From YA12-FULL-51-18 sp041665305 (GTDB lineage: Bacteria; Elusimicrobiota; Elusimicrobia; Elusimicrobiales; UBA9959), in the NCBI GenBank assembly GCA_041665305.1, contig JBAYJD010000010.1, positions 1 through 64,000 on the forward strand: a stretch of 64,000 nucleotides of DNA, written 5' to 3'. Under the pieces are notes generated by a model. The model saw only the letters and a program-made list of their open reading frames with translations, ran no database searches and was not told where the DNA came from. A program made the translations under genes and the position numbers. This document shows, piece by piece, positions 42,768-51,912 of this stretch. Within the stretch, counting starts at the first letter, position 1, and every line of letters starts with the position of its first letter.

Positions 42768-43670
42768 TTACAGCGTCACGCCAGCCAGCCGGGACGCCTT
42801 GATGTCGTTGGCCAGTACGAGCGCGACGTCCTCCAGGATGTCGAATTCGCTGCCCTGCGACGATTTCTGCGCCAGCCGGACCATCTTAAGAGGCGTCAGC
42901 TCGCCTATCCAGATCGCGCTGGTGTCCAGCACAAAGATATCCGAGCAGGCGTTGGAAGTGCCCTGCGTCTGCGCGTCCGACACCCAGATGGACCGGAAGA
43001 TCGGGATGCCGTTGTAGACCTGCACCCGGAACCCGCCTTTGACCTCGACGGTGTCCACGAACCGCTGCTGCGCCTGCAACAGCGCGTTCAGCTTGCGGTT
43101 GGACTTCTTCGACATGATGAGCATGTTCGGATTGCCCCGGTTGAGGTCGATGGCCTGGTCCAGCAGGTCAAGGCTCAAGGGCGCGCCGTTCGCGCCCGCG
43201 ACCGCCACCTGCCCGGCCGGGATGAGTTTCCGCAGGCCGTTGAACTGCTTGGGATTGGCCGTGGCGTCGCCGTTTACGAGCGCGTTCTCTTCCGAGTCGC
43301 GCACGTTCTGTAGGCCGTTCTCCACTTCCTCGGCCTCGACGTCCAGCATTGATTTCCCCACCGCCTGCAGTTTCCGCGTGACTTTTCTGCGGTCCAGGAT
43401 GGTCGCGTACGGGAACGACTTCTGGGCCACGCTGCCCTGCGTTTCGGTCGGTTCCTCGGTGTCGTTCACGAACCCCGCGCCCGCGCCGCGCGACGTGCGC
43501 TGGTTAAGCACCCAGGCCGAGCCGGAACCCGGTTTCCTCGGCAGGTTCATTCGCAGAGGGTTGTTTACCTCTATGAGCTCCTGCAGGACGCGGTCGACAA
43601 GCGGCTGCTGCATCGCGCCGCCAGCCCCGGCCATATCCAAAGCCTTCTTCAACTGTTCAAGATCGTTCAT
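42768..43670 (-). CDS. HK97-fold major capsid protein
   Basis: 300 residues. VNNPLRMNLPRKPGSGSAWVLNQ, the E-loop region, EENALVNGDATANPKQFNGLRKLI and LIMSKKSNRKLNALLQAQQ match the HK97-type major capsid pattern. It lies directly after the protease/scaffold gene, as usual. Confidence 0.85.
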   Translation of the reverse strand: MNDLEQLKKALDMAGAGGAMQQPLVDRVLQELIEVNNPLRMNLPRKPGSGSAWVLNQRTSRGAGAGFVNDTEEPTETQGSVAQKSFPYATILDRRKVTRKLQAVGKSMLDVEAEEVENGLQNVRDSEENALVNGDATANPKQFNGLRKLIPAGQVAVAGANGAPLSLDLLDQAIDLNRGNPNMLIMSKKSNRKLNALLQAQQRFVDTVEVKGGFRVQVYNGIPIFRSIWVSDAQTQGTSNACSDIFVLDTSAIWIGELTPLKMVRLAQKSSQGSEFDILEDVALVLANDIKASRLAGVTL

Positions 43671-43693
43671 TTCTTCGGTTCCTCCTGTGATGG

Positions 43694-44212
43694 TTACTGC
43701 TTCTGCATGGCCAGCGCCACCTTGAGTTTCTTTTCAGGCGACAGGCTGTCGAATTCCTTTTTGACCCCGTCCGTTTCCGGCGCGGGTTCGATAATTCCTT
43801 TGCGCGCGGTCGGGATGGACTTTATGGCGGCTTCCACCTGCCTGGCCACCTCGCCCGCGATTATCTTCCCCAGTTCGGCTTTGCTCACGCCTTTCGGGGC
43901 TGCCGGTGCCGGTTGCGGGGCGCTCATAACCGCGTTCATGAGCATGGCTTTCACCTGTTCGGCGATCGGAGCGGCCTGCCCACCCATCGCCGCTATCTTG
44001 TCCAACAGCGCCATTACCGGAGACAGCGCACCCATGTTGGGCGGCGGCGCGGCTTTCTGCGTTTCTGCGGCCTGCGGCGGGGTTTCCGGCTCGGCAGGCG
44101 GCGCGGCCGCTTCGGGCGGTTTCGGCTCCTCCGGTTTGGACGGCTCCTGAGCCGCCGGTTGTCCGTCTTCCTTCTGGCGGATCTGCTCTATCGTGATTTC
44201 ATCGTCTGACAT
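43694..44212 (-). CDS. nested scaffold protein from internal start
   Basis: Inside the protease gene, AAGGAGGAG lies 5 nt before an in-frame ATG (MSDDEITIEQIRQKEDG). This ribosome site is better than that of most genes here. The product would be 172 residues, the Pro/Ala linker and C-terminal helices only. This is the lambda C/Nu3 type of arrangement, inferred from sequence alone. Confidence 0.55.
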   Translation of the reverse strand: MSDDEITIEQIRQKEDGQPAAQEPSKPEEPKPPEAAAPPAEPETPPQAAETQKAAPPPNMGALSPVMALLDKIAAMGGQAAPIAEQVKAMLMNAVMSAPQPAPAAPKGVSKAELGKIIAGEVARQVEAAIKSIPTARKGIIEPAPETDGVKKEFDSLSPEKKLKVALAMQKQ

Positions 44213-44749
44213 GTTATCTCCTCCTTCGGATTCTTCGGCTGTGTGTCTGAGGGCTTTTGCTATATACCAACCGATCGCGCGTGCCTCTGGGTTTGCCGGG
44301 ACCGACACCAGCGAGACTTCCACCAGCGTCATGCGCAGGATGACGTTCACCGTCCGCTCCAGTTCGGGCATGAACTTGCGTTCGCGCTCGAGTACCTGTC
44401 CGCGTATGGAAAACTTATTAAGCACGCCCTCTTTTATCTTCTGGATTATTTCCGGCTCGGTCTGTGAGATGAGCGCGTCTATGAGCAGGCCGTGCTGGTC
44501 GAATTGGACCTTGGTCACCTTGCCGATAGGCAGCTTCAAATCGTGGTTCAGGAGCACGGTCGAGTTCTGCAGTAAATCCAGCGAGGAACCCTGCAAAGCT
44601 TCTTCGGTTATGATGTCGCCCTGTAAATCCAGGTCGCTGGTCGCGGCGTAGCCGACAATGTGAAACTCGCCGTTTTCCTCGACAGCCTTGATGAGCTGGA
44701 TAGGGAACGTGAACGGGACTTTCCGCTGTGGAGTCGTTTTCGTTTCCAT
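43694..44749 (-). CDS. prohead protease fused to scaffold
   Basis: 351 residues. The N-terminal 165 residues are an S78-type prohead protease: HIVGYAATSDLDLQGDIIT, VLLNHDLKLPIGKVT with the catalytic His, and EVSLVSVPANPEARAI with the catalytic Ser region. The rest is a Pro/Ala/Glu-rich linker and helical scaffold part. It cuts the scaffold during head maturation. A strong internal start at 44212 probably yields a separate scaffold protein. Confidence 0.85.
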   Translation of the reverse strand: METKTTPQRKVPFTFPIQLIKAVEENGEFHIVGYAATSDLDLQGDIITEEALQGSSLDLLQNSTVLLNHDLKLPIGKVTKVQFDQHGLLIDALISQTEPEIIQKIKEGVLNKFSIRGQVLERERKFMPELERTVNVILRMTLVEVSLVSVPANPEARAIGWYIAKALRHTAEESEGGDNMSDDEITIEQIRQKEDGQPAAQEPSKPEEPKPPEAAAPPAEPETPPQAAETQKAAPPPNMGALSPVMALLDKIAAMGGQAAPIAEQVKAMLMNAVMSAPQPAPAAPKGVSKAELGKIIAGEVARQVEAAIKSIPTARKGIIEPAPETDGVKKEFDSLSPEKKLKVALAMQKQ

Positions 44750-44761
44750 GTTCTCCGCGAT

Positions 44762-44801
44762 AAAAAAAAGCGCTGCCGCCCGGTTAAGGGCTGACAGCGC
44801 T
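44762..44801 (-). terminator. Rho-independent terminator
   Basis: On the minus strand, AGCGCTG and CAGCGCT arms with an inner GCCC/GGGC pair are followed by eight T. It separates the DUF2292-like gene from the protease gene, so head genes downstream may have their own promoter or need antitermination. Confidence 0.85.
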
Positions 44802-44838
44802 TCGAATGTGCTCGGCCGCGCTTGCTACACGTTGATTG

Positions 44839-45054
44839 TTAGTCCGCCGTGAGGCGGCTCAAATCCTTCCCTAAAAACGTTTCCTGCTTCCTGACCCGCA
44901 TGATCTGTCCTTTGCTGAAGTGCAGTTCCACCAATCCGTAGAACTCACCTTTCTGCAGGGCGATAATGAACTTCAAAAGCTCATCGTCAGCCTGGCCGGT
45001 TCCCTGCGGTTTCGTCATGGTCATATTATGGCGCATCAAATCATCCTTGTCCAT
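44839..45054 (-). CDS. DUF2292-like small protein
   Basis: 71 residues as written. LLKFIIALQKGEFYGLVELHFSKGQIMRVRKQETF fits the small DUF2292/YezD pattern (one helix, beta hairpin). The true start may be 45036 (MRHNMTM), which has AAGGATGATTTG upstream. The ATG at 45054 belongs to a direct repeat and has no ribosome site. Confidence 0.5.
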   Translation of the reverse strand: MDKDDLMRHNMTMTKPQGTGQADDELLKFIIALQKGEFYGLVELHFSKGQIMRVRKQETFLGKDLSRLTAD

Positions 45055-45073
45055 TAACAGTTCAAACTGATTA
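45048..45073. repeat. 26-bp direct repeat, copy 1
   Basis: Identical to 52664-52689. It contains the palindrome CAGTTTGAACTG (minus strand), starts at the TAA stop of the upstream gene and ends just after an ATG. See the matching entry. Confidence 0.8.
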
Positions 45074-47479
45074 TTTACCGTCGGGCGCGGGCTGGATTGA
45101 GGCAGTCAGCGTCTTCTCTGAGTACAGGTCGCCGGGTTTGAGCTCGTAGTTAGAGACCAGCAACTCATACTTCGTCCGTGAGCCCAGCTGGTGCATACCG
45201 GTCCACAGCGTCTTCACGCGGTAGGTGTTAAACTCCTTAAACACCTTCTCTTTTTCAAGTTCGTAGCTCAACAGAAATTTCCCCTTGATTGTCCGCAGTG
45301 CGGGCAGGAGGCTCTCCTCCTGAAAGAACTTGGAGCCGTGCCGGCCCGCTTCCTTCGGCCAGTGCAGCGGATATGGCGGGTCGAGGTAGAACAAGGTGTC
45401 CTTCGAATCGTATTCCTTCACCGCGTCTTGCCAGTCCCATGAGTGCAGCAATACGCCCTTGAGGCGTTCCTGTATCTCCGGGAGGCGCTCGGCCAGGTGG
45501 ATTTTCGCGCCCTCGCCGGAACTGCCGTGCCGCCTGACGCCTTCCCGTGCGTCCGCGCGGCCCCAGTACGTCGCCTTGTTGAGATAGGCGAACCGGTAGA
45601 ACTTTTCACGCGCCGTTTCCGGCCGCCACTCGTAGAGCTTCTTGACCAGCGCGCGACTGATTATCCAGTCTCGCTTCTTAAGCCATTCCCAATCTGCGGT
45701 GGTCATGCCTTTTATAAACCGGTATGAGGCGATGATATCCGAATTGACGTCGTTTATGATCTCGAGGTCCGACCGCTTCTTGTGGAACAAGACCTGCGCC
45801 CCGCCGCAGAATGCCTCAACGTAGTTCTTGTGTTCCGGCAGGAAGCCGACCAGCTTCTTGCATAGGCGGAGTTTCCCGCCCGGGCTCTTGAACGCGCCCC
45901 GGATTTTCTCCAGCCTCGCCTCGTCTTCCAGGTGCGGCAGAAGTTCCGGCTCCTCCAATTCGCAGCCCTCCGGCGCGATTTCCAGCTCCTTGCCGATGTA
46001 TAGGTCCACTTTCTGCAGCGGGAAATTGGAGACCAGTATCTCGGTCACCCATTCCTGGTTGCCGCCCGGCCCGCGCATCTGGTTGCGCCGCCGAACCTTG
46101 TAGACGTTATAGCCCTTGAAAGAATCGGCCTGCTCCACCGGGTATGACACTATCCATTTCGCTTTCAGCGACTTGATGGCGCGCTTAAACTCGGCGTCGT
46201 CGAAGCCGAAGTCGAATAGGTTGAACTTACCGGGATATGGCGGGTCCATGTAGAAGAACGTGTCCTGCCCGTCGTAGTCCTTGAGAATGTCGCGGTAGTC
46301 CTTGTTATGAACGGCGGCATTTTTAAGCCGGGCTTGCGCCCGCTCTATATTGGCCGGGAAGTCTATCCGGACACCGGCGTTGGCGTGATTAAATGATCCG
46401 CCCCGCATTTTGCCGTAGGACGACCTGGTCAGGTAGAACGATTTATAAAACCGGTCGCGGTCGGTGGCGGGCTTCAGCTCTTTCAGACGCTCGTGCGTTT
46501 TCTGGTGGATCACCCAGTCGCGCTTGGCCAGCGCCGATCTGTCATCGGGAGAATGGTCGCGTATAAACTTATGCATGAACGCTATCTCGGCGTCGCGGTC
46601 GTTTAGCACTTCCTGCGGCGACGGGTCCTTGGCGTATAAAACCGCCGCGCCCCCGGCGAACGGCTCGACATAGGTTTTATGATACGGGATATAAGAAGCT
46701 ATCTTGTGGGCCAGGAAGCGTTTCCCGCCGTAGGAGCCGAACGCCTGCCGTACGCCCTTCATATACTCGGTGACGAAATGCCAGATGTCCGTTTCCCGGA
46801 GCAGACCGGCGGCGCGCGCGGTTTTGAGCGTCTCCCCGACCGTCATAACGGGCTTTGAGCCCGGCACGCTCGTTATGTCCAGCCCGGCGGCCGACAGCGC
46901 GAAGTTGCCATCGTCGCGCCTGCACAGGATAAGGCTTTCGCACTCCACGTCCAGTATATCGCCCGGCTCGGGCCACGGGCCCGCACCGGCGGCATGGCCG
47001 ATCTCCAGCCACAGCTTGCCGTTTAGGGATCGTATGGGCTCCGGCGCGGCTTTCATGTTCTGGTAATCCAAACCGAAGTAAACGTCGCGCGTTTCCGGCA
47101 GGTAGCCGTCCTCCACGCGCGTTACGATGGCCCGCATGACGAACGAGCGCGGCTTATCCGCCGCCGCGAGCGGGTCATCGGGCGTGTCCGGATCGTTCAT
47201 TTCCGTGTGCCTGCGGGTCTCCGCGTCCAGTGCGTCGTTGAGCGTATGGGCGAACCCGCGCAGCGCCATCTCGGCGCACACCTCGGCGTGCAGGTTTAGG
47301 AGATCCGGCAGTTGCCACTCCCTGCCTCCGGTCTGGTAGACCGGGTGGCCCGCGCGTTTCATGGCCCACGCACTGTGCAGGATGAAATCCATAGACAGCA
47401 GCTCCTGTGCCGCCAAATCGGCCGGAGCCGTGTTGAACAGCTCGCCGAACTCGGCTAAGTCGCTTTTTAGAACGTTCAT
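45071..47479 (-). CDS. tandem double Dam-type adenine methylase
   Basis: 802 residues. After an unassigned N-terminal part of about 250 residues come two D12-class N6-adenine methylase domains in tandem. The first has FGSYGGKRFLAHKIASYIP, YVEPFAGGAAVL and FYMDPPYPG. The second has FKSPGGKLRLCKKLVGFLP, YVEAFCGGAQVL and FYLDPPYPL. Both keep SAM-binding and DPPY motifs, so both may be active. The start is ATGA-coupled to the portal gene. Two intact copies in one chain within a virion operon are unusual. Confidence 0.85.
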   Translation of the reverse strand: MNVLKSDLAEFGELFNTAPADLAAQELLSMDFILHSAWAMKRAGHPVYQTGGREWQLPDLLNLHAEVCAEMALRGFAHTLNDALDAETRRHTEMNDPDTPDDPLAAADKPRSFVMRAIVTRVEDGYLPETRDVYFGLDYQNMKAAPEPIRSLNGKLWLEIGHAAGAGPWPEPGDILDVECESLILCRRDDGNFALSAAGLDITSVPGSKPVMTVGETLKTARAAGLLRETDIWHFVTEYMKGVRQAFGSYGGKRFLAHKIASYIPYHKTYVEPFAGGAAVLYAKDPSPQEVLNDRDAEIAFMHKFIRDHSPDDRSALAKRDWVIHQKTHERLKELKPATDRDRFYKSFYLTRSSYGKMRGGSFNHANAGVRIDFPANIERAQARLKNAAVHNKDYRDILKDYDGQDTFFYMDPPYPGKFNLFDFGFDDAEFKRAIKSLKAKWIVSYPVEQADSFKGYNVYKVRRRNQMRGPGGNQEWVTEILVSNFPLQKVDLYIGKELEIAPEGCELEEPELLPHLEDEARLEKIRGAFKSPGGKLRLCKKLVGFLPEHKNYVEAFCGGAQVLFHKKRSDLEIINDVNSDIIASYRFIKGMTTADWEWLKKRDWIISRALVKKLYEWRPETAREKFYRFAYLNKATYWGRADAREGVRRHGSSGEGAKIHLAERLPEIQERLKGVLLHSWDWQDAVKEYDSKDTLFYLDPPYPLHWPKEAGRHGSKFFQEESLLPALRTIKGKFLLSYELEKEKVFKEFNTYRVKTLWTGMHQLGSRTKYELLVSNYELKPGDLYSEKTLTASIQPAPDGK

Positions 47480-49557
47480 TTTTCCTCCAGTATTGTAATC
47501 CACGTGCATCTGCAGTTCGGATGCGCGGGCAAGACGTCTGACGCCTCGTCTATCTCCATGATTTTACCGAGCTTGTCACCGGGCGCGGACTCGGCCGCGT
47601 CCACGCAGTCCGGACACGCGTCCGGAGACAGAAGCCACTGCACGCGCTCCACCGAGCCCTGCCGTAGCGCGTCCAGATTCCCTTCGTTGTATGCGCGGTT
47701 GGCTTCGGTGCGGGCGATAATCTCGGCCGCGTCGGCCCGACCGAGTTTGCGGACACCGCCGGCCCGGATCACGTTGCCGTCCGCGTCCAGAACGGGTTTC
47801 ACGTTTATGGAAGCCATCGTGTCCAGTTGGCTATCCACCCGCGCCATCAGCTGCGGAATGGTTTCGCTGGCCGCGATTCCCTCTATGAGCGCCTGCCGCA
47901 GGCCAGCCTGTATGGCCTGGGAGACGTGCCCGGCCAAGGCGACGGAGCTGGCTTTGATCTTCTCCTGCAGTGCGCGGCTCAAATCGTCAACGTCCTCTAT
48001 TCCGGCCCGCCGCGACGATAATTGCAGTCCTTTGCGCGCCGCCTCCAGAGAGAAGCGTTCCACGATGCGGGCTATTTTGTTGCTATCCACTTCTTCCAGC
48101 AGGACCTCGATATCGTCCAGCTGCTTGGCGGCCTCCGGGGCGGCCGCCTGCCGGAACGCCAGGCCGCCGCAGACGCTGAACGAGGTAACGAACGGCAGTT
48201 TTACGGCTTTGACCTTTGGCAGGATCGCCTCGCGGTTCAAATGCGGCAGTTTTTCCGCGACAGCGGACTTTATATCGCGGAACAGCCGCGCAAGAGCGTC
48301 CGCGAACCTGTTCTCTATGGCGACGACCTCGCGGGTGGCGTTTACGATGGTTTCCTGCGGGCCGAGCGATTTCTGTATATCCGGCATGCGCGGCGCGACC
48401 AGTCTGCGGACCTCCTCGGGTGTGAACACGCCGTTCTGCAGGTAGATGCCGAATATCTCAGCCTGGTCTTTCTCGTCTATCGCGCGCTTGCTGAACTGGA
48501 ACGACCAGTCCGTTATGCCGAAGCCCTGCCGGACTATATGCTTGTTGAGCTTCTCGGCCACGCGCATCTGGAACGGCAGAATGGTTTCCTCGTAAAAGGT
48601 CTGGGTCTGGTGGTCGCCGGTGCCCGCGCCGATGTTCCCGGTTTCTATGATGGACACTTTGCTGGGCGGTACGCCGTAGACCGCCAGTATCTCGTTGCGG
48701 GTGAACTCGCGGAGCTGCAGGAACTCCATGTCCTTCTGGTTCACGCCGACTTGCTTAAACTCTATGTCGCCCTCAAGCACGAGGTCCGCGTGCGCGAGTT
48801 CCGGGTTCTTGGCGCGGACGTTCAGGTATGCGCGGTTGCGCTCCACCTGCTCCGGGGTGGCGTCCTTCATGATGAACGCGCCGCGTATCTTCGCGCCGTT
48901 CACGAAAAAAGCGCGGTTATAGACCTGCGCGAATTTATCGACCGCGATCGGCAGAATAAGCGAAGCCAGCGGGGAAAGGCCGTACAGGGTAGCCCCCTTG
49001 GTTCCCAGTTTGAAGTGGATTACTTCTCTGGTCTCGAATCCGACCTTTCCCTCCTGGCTCCGCGAATATCTCGGCGACTGGACGTAGCCCAGTATCGCGC
49101 CGTGCTCGTCCGCCCGCACGCTCATGGTGGTCGCGTCCAGGTTCCAGATCTCGCGCGGCTTGCCGTCCGCGCCGTAGACCACCTCCACAAACGCGTTGCC
49201 GAACACATAGACGTCGCGCGTTATGTCGTCCAGTATCTCCAGGAGCGTGTCGTTCGGATTGCAGTTGGCGAAGAAGTCCTGCAGAGCCTCGGCGCTCTTG
49301 GGGTCCGCGCCCGGCTTGGCCGGTGTCAGCGTGTAGCCGCGCGCCGTGACCGCCTTGCAGATGACGCCGACCACCGCGCGCACCCATGACGTCTGCTCGT
49401 ACATCCGGTTGAATATCTCGAAGTCGATGTCCGGCAGTATTCCCTCTTCCAGCGAAACGCCGGGGACATGTGAGATGATCTGCTTTGCCGCTTTTTCTAT
49501 CTCGTCGCGTATGACCGAGCCGAACAGCATTTTGACAACTGAAGACCCTATGCTCAT
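47476..49557 (-). CDS. portal protein fused to MuF-like head morphogenesis domain
   Basis: 693 residues. The first 400 are a PBSX/HK97-like portal (LDDITRDVYVFGNAFVEVV, EVIHFKLGTKGATLYGLSPL, REFTRNEILAVYGVPPSKV). After a helical linker, the last 110 residues are an Mu F-type domain (IARTEANRAYNEGNLDAL, DACPDCVDAA, LPAHPNCRCTW). Portal and MuF are usually separate genes. The portal forms the 12-mer DNA channel, and MuF proteins are often packed into the head. Confidence 0.85.
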   Translation of the reverse strand: MSIGSSVVKMLFGSVIRDEIEKAAKQIISHVPGVSLEEGILPDIDFEIFNRMYEQTSWVRAVVGVICKAVTARGYTLTPAKPGADPKSAEALQDFFANCNPNDTLLEILDDITRDVYVFGNAFVEVVYGADGKPREIWNLDATTMSVRADEHGAILGYVQSPRYSRSQEGKVGFETREVIHFKLGTKGATLYGLSPLASLILPIAVDKFAQVYNRAFFVNGAKIRGAFIMKDATPEQVERNRAYLNVRAKNPELAHADLVLEGDIEFKQVGVNQKDMEFLQLREFTRNEILAVYGVPPSKVSIIETGNIGAGTGDHQTQTFYEETILPFQMRVAEKLNKHIVRQGFGITDWSFQFSKRAIDEKDQAEIFGIYLQNGVFTPEEVRRLVAPRMPDIQKSLGPQETIVNATREVVAIENRFADALARLFRDIKSAVAEKLPHLNREAILPKVKAVKLPFVTSFSVCGGLAFRQAAAPEAAKQLDDIEVLLEEVDSNKIARIVERFSLEAARKGLQLSSRRAGIEDVDDLSRALQEKIKASSVALAGHVSQAIQAGLRQALIEGIAASETIPQLMARVDSQLDTMASINVKPVLDADGNVIRAGGVRKLGRADAAEIIARTEANRAYNEGNLDALRQGSVERVQWLLSPDACPDCVDAAESAPGDKLGKIMEIDEASDVLPAHPNCRCTWITILEEK

Positions 49558-50297
49558 AAAATTACTCCTTGCTGAAAATCAGCGGGGTTTCGGAACCGCC
49601 CCGAACCCTTGAGATTGGGTATCTCACGGCTCTCTCTTGAGCCCTCCCCCGCGTCTATCCACCATTTAAGGTCGCCGCTCTTGGGGTAGGCCGTCCGCCA
49701 GTTAAACGGCGACTCCCTGAGCAACGCCTTCCTGAGCTTGTGGGAACACATGAACTTGCAGTAGCGGAACTGGTAGCCCGATATCTTCATGAGCCCCATT
49801 TTCCGCGTAAATTTATTCTCCCGGGTACCGTAACGGGTTATCAGCAGCCGGGGATGGACCACCTCGCCTTCCGCCGTCCGGTAGAACTGGCTCTTGATGA
49901 ACCCGCCGTAGAGCCAGCTCGCGGACTGGTACACATAACCCGGCTTGCCCCTGAGGCCGTCAGCCCAACTGAACAGAACTTTAACGTTCGGAAAGTCCTG
50001 CTGTATCCACTCCGCGCACATTTTAAGGAACCGGCTCTCGGTGTTGCGCGGCATCTCGTCCAGGACGCAGAACCTGTTTAATTCCAGATAGTCATTCACG
50101 CCGAGAGACGGGAATAATCTGCGTATGGTGTGCATCGGCCTTGTGCCGAATCCCCATAACGCCACGCCCACCAGCTTGCCGCCGTTGAACAGGCCGTAAG
50201 TCGCCTTCGTGATGGGCGGGCAGATGACGGCGTAATGATGGTCCGCCACGAACTGTTTGCCTGTCGCGTTGTCTACGGGCCTGACGCTTAAATCCAT
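49554..50297 (-). CDS. mom: Mom-like DNA adenine modification enzyme
   Basis: 247 residues. ITKATYGLFNGGKLVGVALWG, ELNRFCVLDEMPRNTESRFL, KVLFSWADGLRGKPGYVYQSASWLYGG match the GNAT-like fold of the Mu Mom family, which adds a carbamoylmethyl-type group to adenine and blocks restriction. AGGAG lies 7 nt before the ATG at 50297. Unlike Mu, the gene sits between terminase and portal. It pairs functionally with the Dam-type and Com-like genes of the same phage. Confidence 0.75.
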   Translation of the reverse strand: MDLSVRPVDNATGKQFVADHHYAVICPPITKATYGLFNGGKLVGVALWGFGTRPMHTIRRLFPSLGVNDYLELNRFCVLDEMPRNTESRFLKMCAEWIQQDFPNVKVLFSWADGLRGKPGYVYQSASWLYGGFIKSQFYRTAEGEVVHPRLLITRYGTRENKFTRKMGLMKISGYQFRYCKFMCSHKLRKALLRESPFNWRTAYPKSGDLKWWIDAGEGSRESREIPNLKGSGRFRNPADFQQGVIL

Positions 50298-50307
50298 GTC
50301 ATCGCTC

Positions 50308-51663
50308 CTATTCGTCCAAATCATCCGAGAACGATATCCTCGGTTCCATGCGCTGCGCCTGCACACCCTGCAGCGCCAGCCAGAGCGCGTCCAGCATATC
50401 GTCCGAACTGTGCGGGAAGTGCAGCAGCTCTTCCTCCATCTCCGGCATGGTTTCGCGCGGCAGGGTGATGACGCCGTTCTCGAACAGCGGGGCGAGGCCG
50501 CGCAGGCGCGCGTGCTTGTCGCCCTGGGTGCTTATGGCCTTTATCGGCAGCATCTTGGTCTCAGGGTCCGTGCGCAGCGATTCGATGAATGCGCTCTGAT
50601 ACCCGTTCGACTCTATGCTAATAAGCCGAGGATGCCTGTGCCGGTGCAGACGCTTGACCGCCTTCAGCTGCTCATTGAACGGGATGCGGCCGCGATACGC
50701 CTCTATAATGAAAGAATCCCCGGCCTTGTTGACTCCGATTACGCAGTACGCGAACCGGGAGTTGGACTCGCGTCGGCCAATGGCGAGGTCCACGCCCGCG
50801 AATACTGTAAGATCGTCTGGCAGTCTGTCATATCTGCCCGATTCCAGCCACGCCAGCTTGAAATCCGCACCCTCCTGGCCTGACGGGTCGTTCAGGTACA
50901 GGCAGTTATAGGAGGCCGCGCCCAACTGGGCCCGCTGAAGGGCCAGCTTCTCCGCGCTGAATTTCTCCGGGAACAGGATGTGCTTCTTCCCCGCCTCGTC
51001 ATTCCATTCGGCGGCAAGGTTTATGACTTTCCAGTTGCCGTAGCCAGGGTCGTTCTTCAGGAAACCCGCGATATCGTCCGTGTGCCAGCGGGTCATGACC
51101 ACCACTATCTGCCCGTCGTTATCGAGCCTCGGCAGCAGGTCGCGTTGAAACCAGCGGATTACCTTCTGCCGCTGATGCGGAGTCATGGTGTTGCGGTTTG
51201 AGCACGGATCGTCTATGACTATAAGATTCGGATGCTGGCTGACCACCGTGCCCAGGACAGATGCCACCGCTATGGACGGCTCCTTGCGGATCTCCGTGCG
51301 TGGAATCTGAACGCGTTCCTCCGTCCAGGTGTCAGCCGTCAGGTCCCAATGGCCGTATCGGTCGCGGAACCGCTCGTTCTGCGTCAGGTGGCCTTTGATC
51401 TCCCGCATGAAGCCTTTGGCGTTGTCTAAAATCTCGTTCACCAGCAGAATCCGCATGTTATGGTCCTCGGCCAGCCGGAACAGCGGGTAGGCTATTGTGC
51501 AGGCCGTGGTCTTCAAGTGTCCGACCGGAGCGAGCAGCAGGATAAACTGCTCCCGCAGCAGCGTGTCGAACCACGAAAGGTGCAGCTCGGTCAATTGGCT
51601 GTAGCCCAGGACGTCCTTGGCGAAGAAAAACAGCTCTTCCAGTCGCTGCGCGTGGGGCTTCAT
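50308..51663 (-). CDS. terL: terminase large subunit
   Basis: 451 residues. ATPase Walker A-like APVGHLKTTACTIA, Walker B NLIVIDDPCS, and a VMTRWHTDDIAG coupling region. The nuclease part has FAGVDLAIGRRES, LISIESNGYQSAFIESL and HSSDDMLDALWLAL. It powers DNA packaging and cuts concatemers. AGGAAG precedes the start. Confidence 0.88.
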   Translation of the reverse strand: MKPHAQRLEELFFFAKDVLGYSQLTELHLSWFDTLLREQFILLLAPVGHLKTTACTIAYPLFRLAEDHNMRILLVNEILDNAKGFMREIKGHLTQNERFRDRYGHWDLTADTWTEERVQIPRTEIRKEPSIAVASVLGTVVSQHPNLIVIDDPCSNRNTMTPHQRQKVIRWFQRDLLPRLDNDGQIVVVMTRWHTDDIAGFLKNDPGYGNWKVINLAAEWNDEAGKKHILFPEKFSAEKLALQRAQLGAASYNCLYLNDPSGQEGADFKLAWLESGRYDRLPDDLTVFAGVDLAIGRRESNSRFAYCVIGVNKAGDSFIIEAYRGRIPFNEQLKAVKRLHRHRHPRLISIESNGYQSAFIESLRTDPETKMLPIKAISTQGDKHARLRGLAPLFENGVITLPRETMPEMEEELLHFPHSSDDMLDALWLALQGVQAQRMEPRISFSDDLDE

Positions 51664-51872
51664 AGGGCTTCCTGTTCCGTACGAAAAAAATAGGGCTTTG
51701 TGCGAAGAACGGGCGAGGCGATTCCCCGAAGGGTGTTTCGTACAAGTAAAAATAGCCTGAACCGCTTTTCAGCGTGCGAAATAAAAGCGTAGGGGGAGCA
51801 TGCGCGCTTTGGGCCGGTATTTTTACGCAAATTCTCCGGGGCCGTCCGGAGCGCGGTTCTCCGTCGGGGAAA

Positions 51873-51903
51873 CACTGAACATAATGGCGCATTATGTTCA
51901 GTG
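51873..51903. repeat. 31-bp near-perfect palindrome between terminase genes
   Basis: Arms CACTGAACATAATG and CATTATGTTCAGTG are exact complements (14 bp) around a GCG loop. It lies in the 249-bp gap 51664-51912, which has no convincing gene. No T-run follows, so it is not a simple terminator. Packaging (cos/pac), an operator or an RNA structure are the main options. Confidence 0.75.
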
Positions 51904-51912
51904 AATCGCGCG

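Noticed and set aside
48022..49389. A 455-codon open frame on the plus strand
   Set aside because: It lies wholly antisense to the portal gene, has no ribosome site, and its composition is a mirror of GC-rich codon use.
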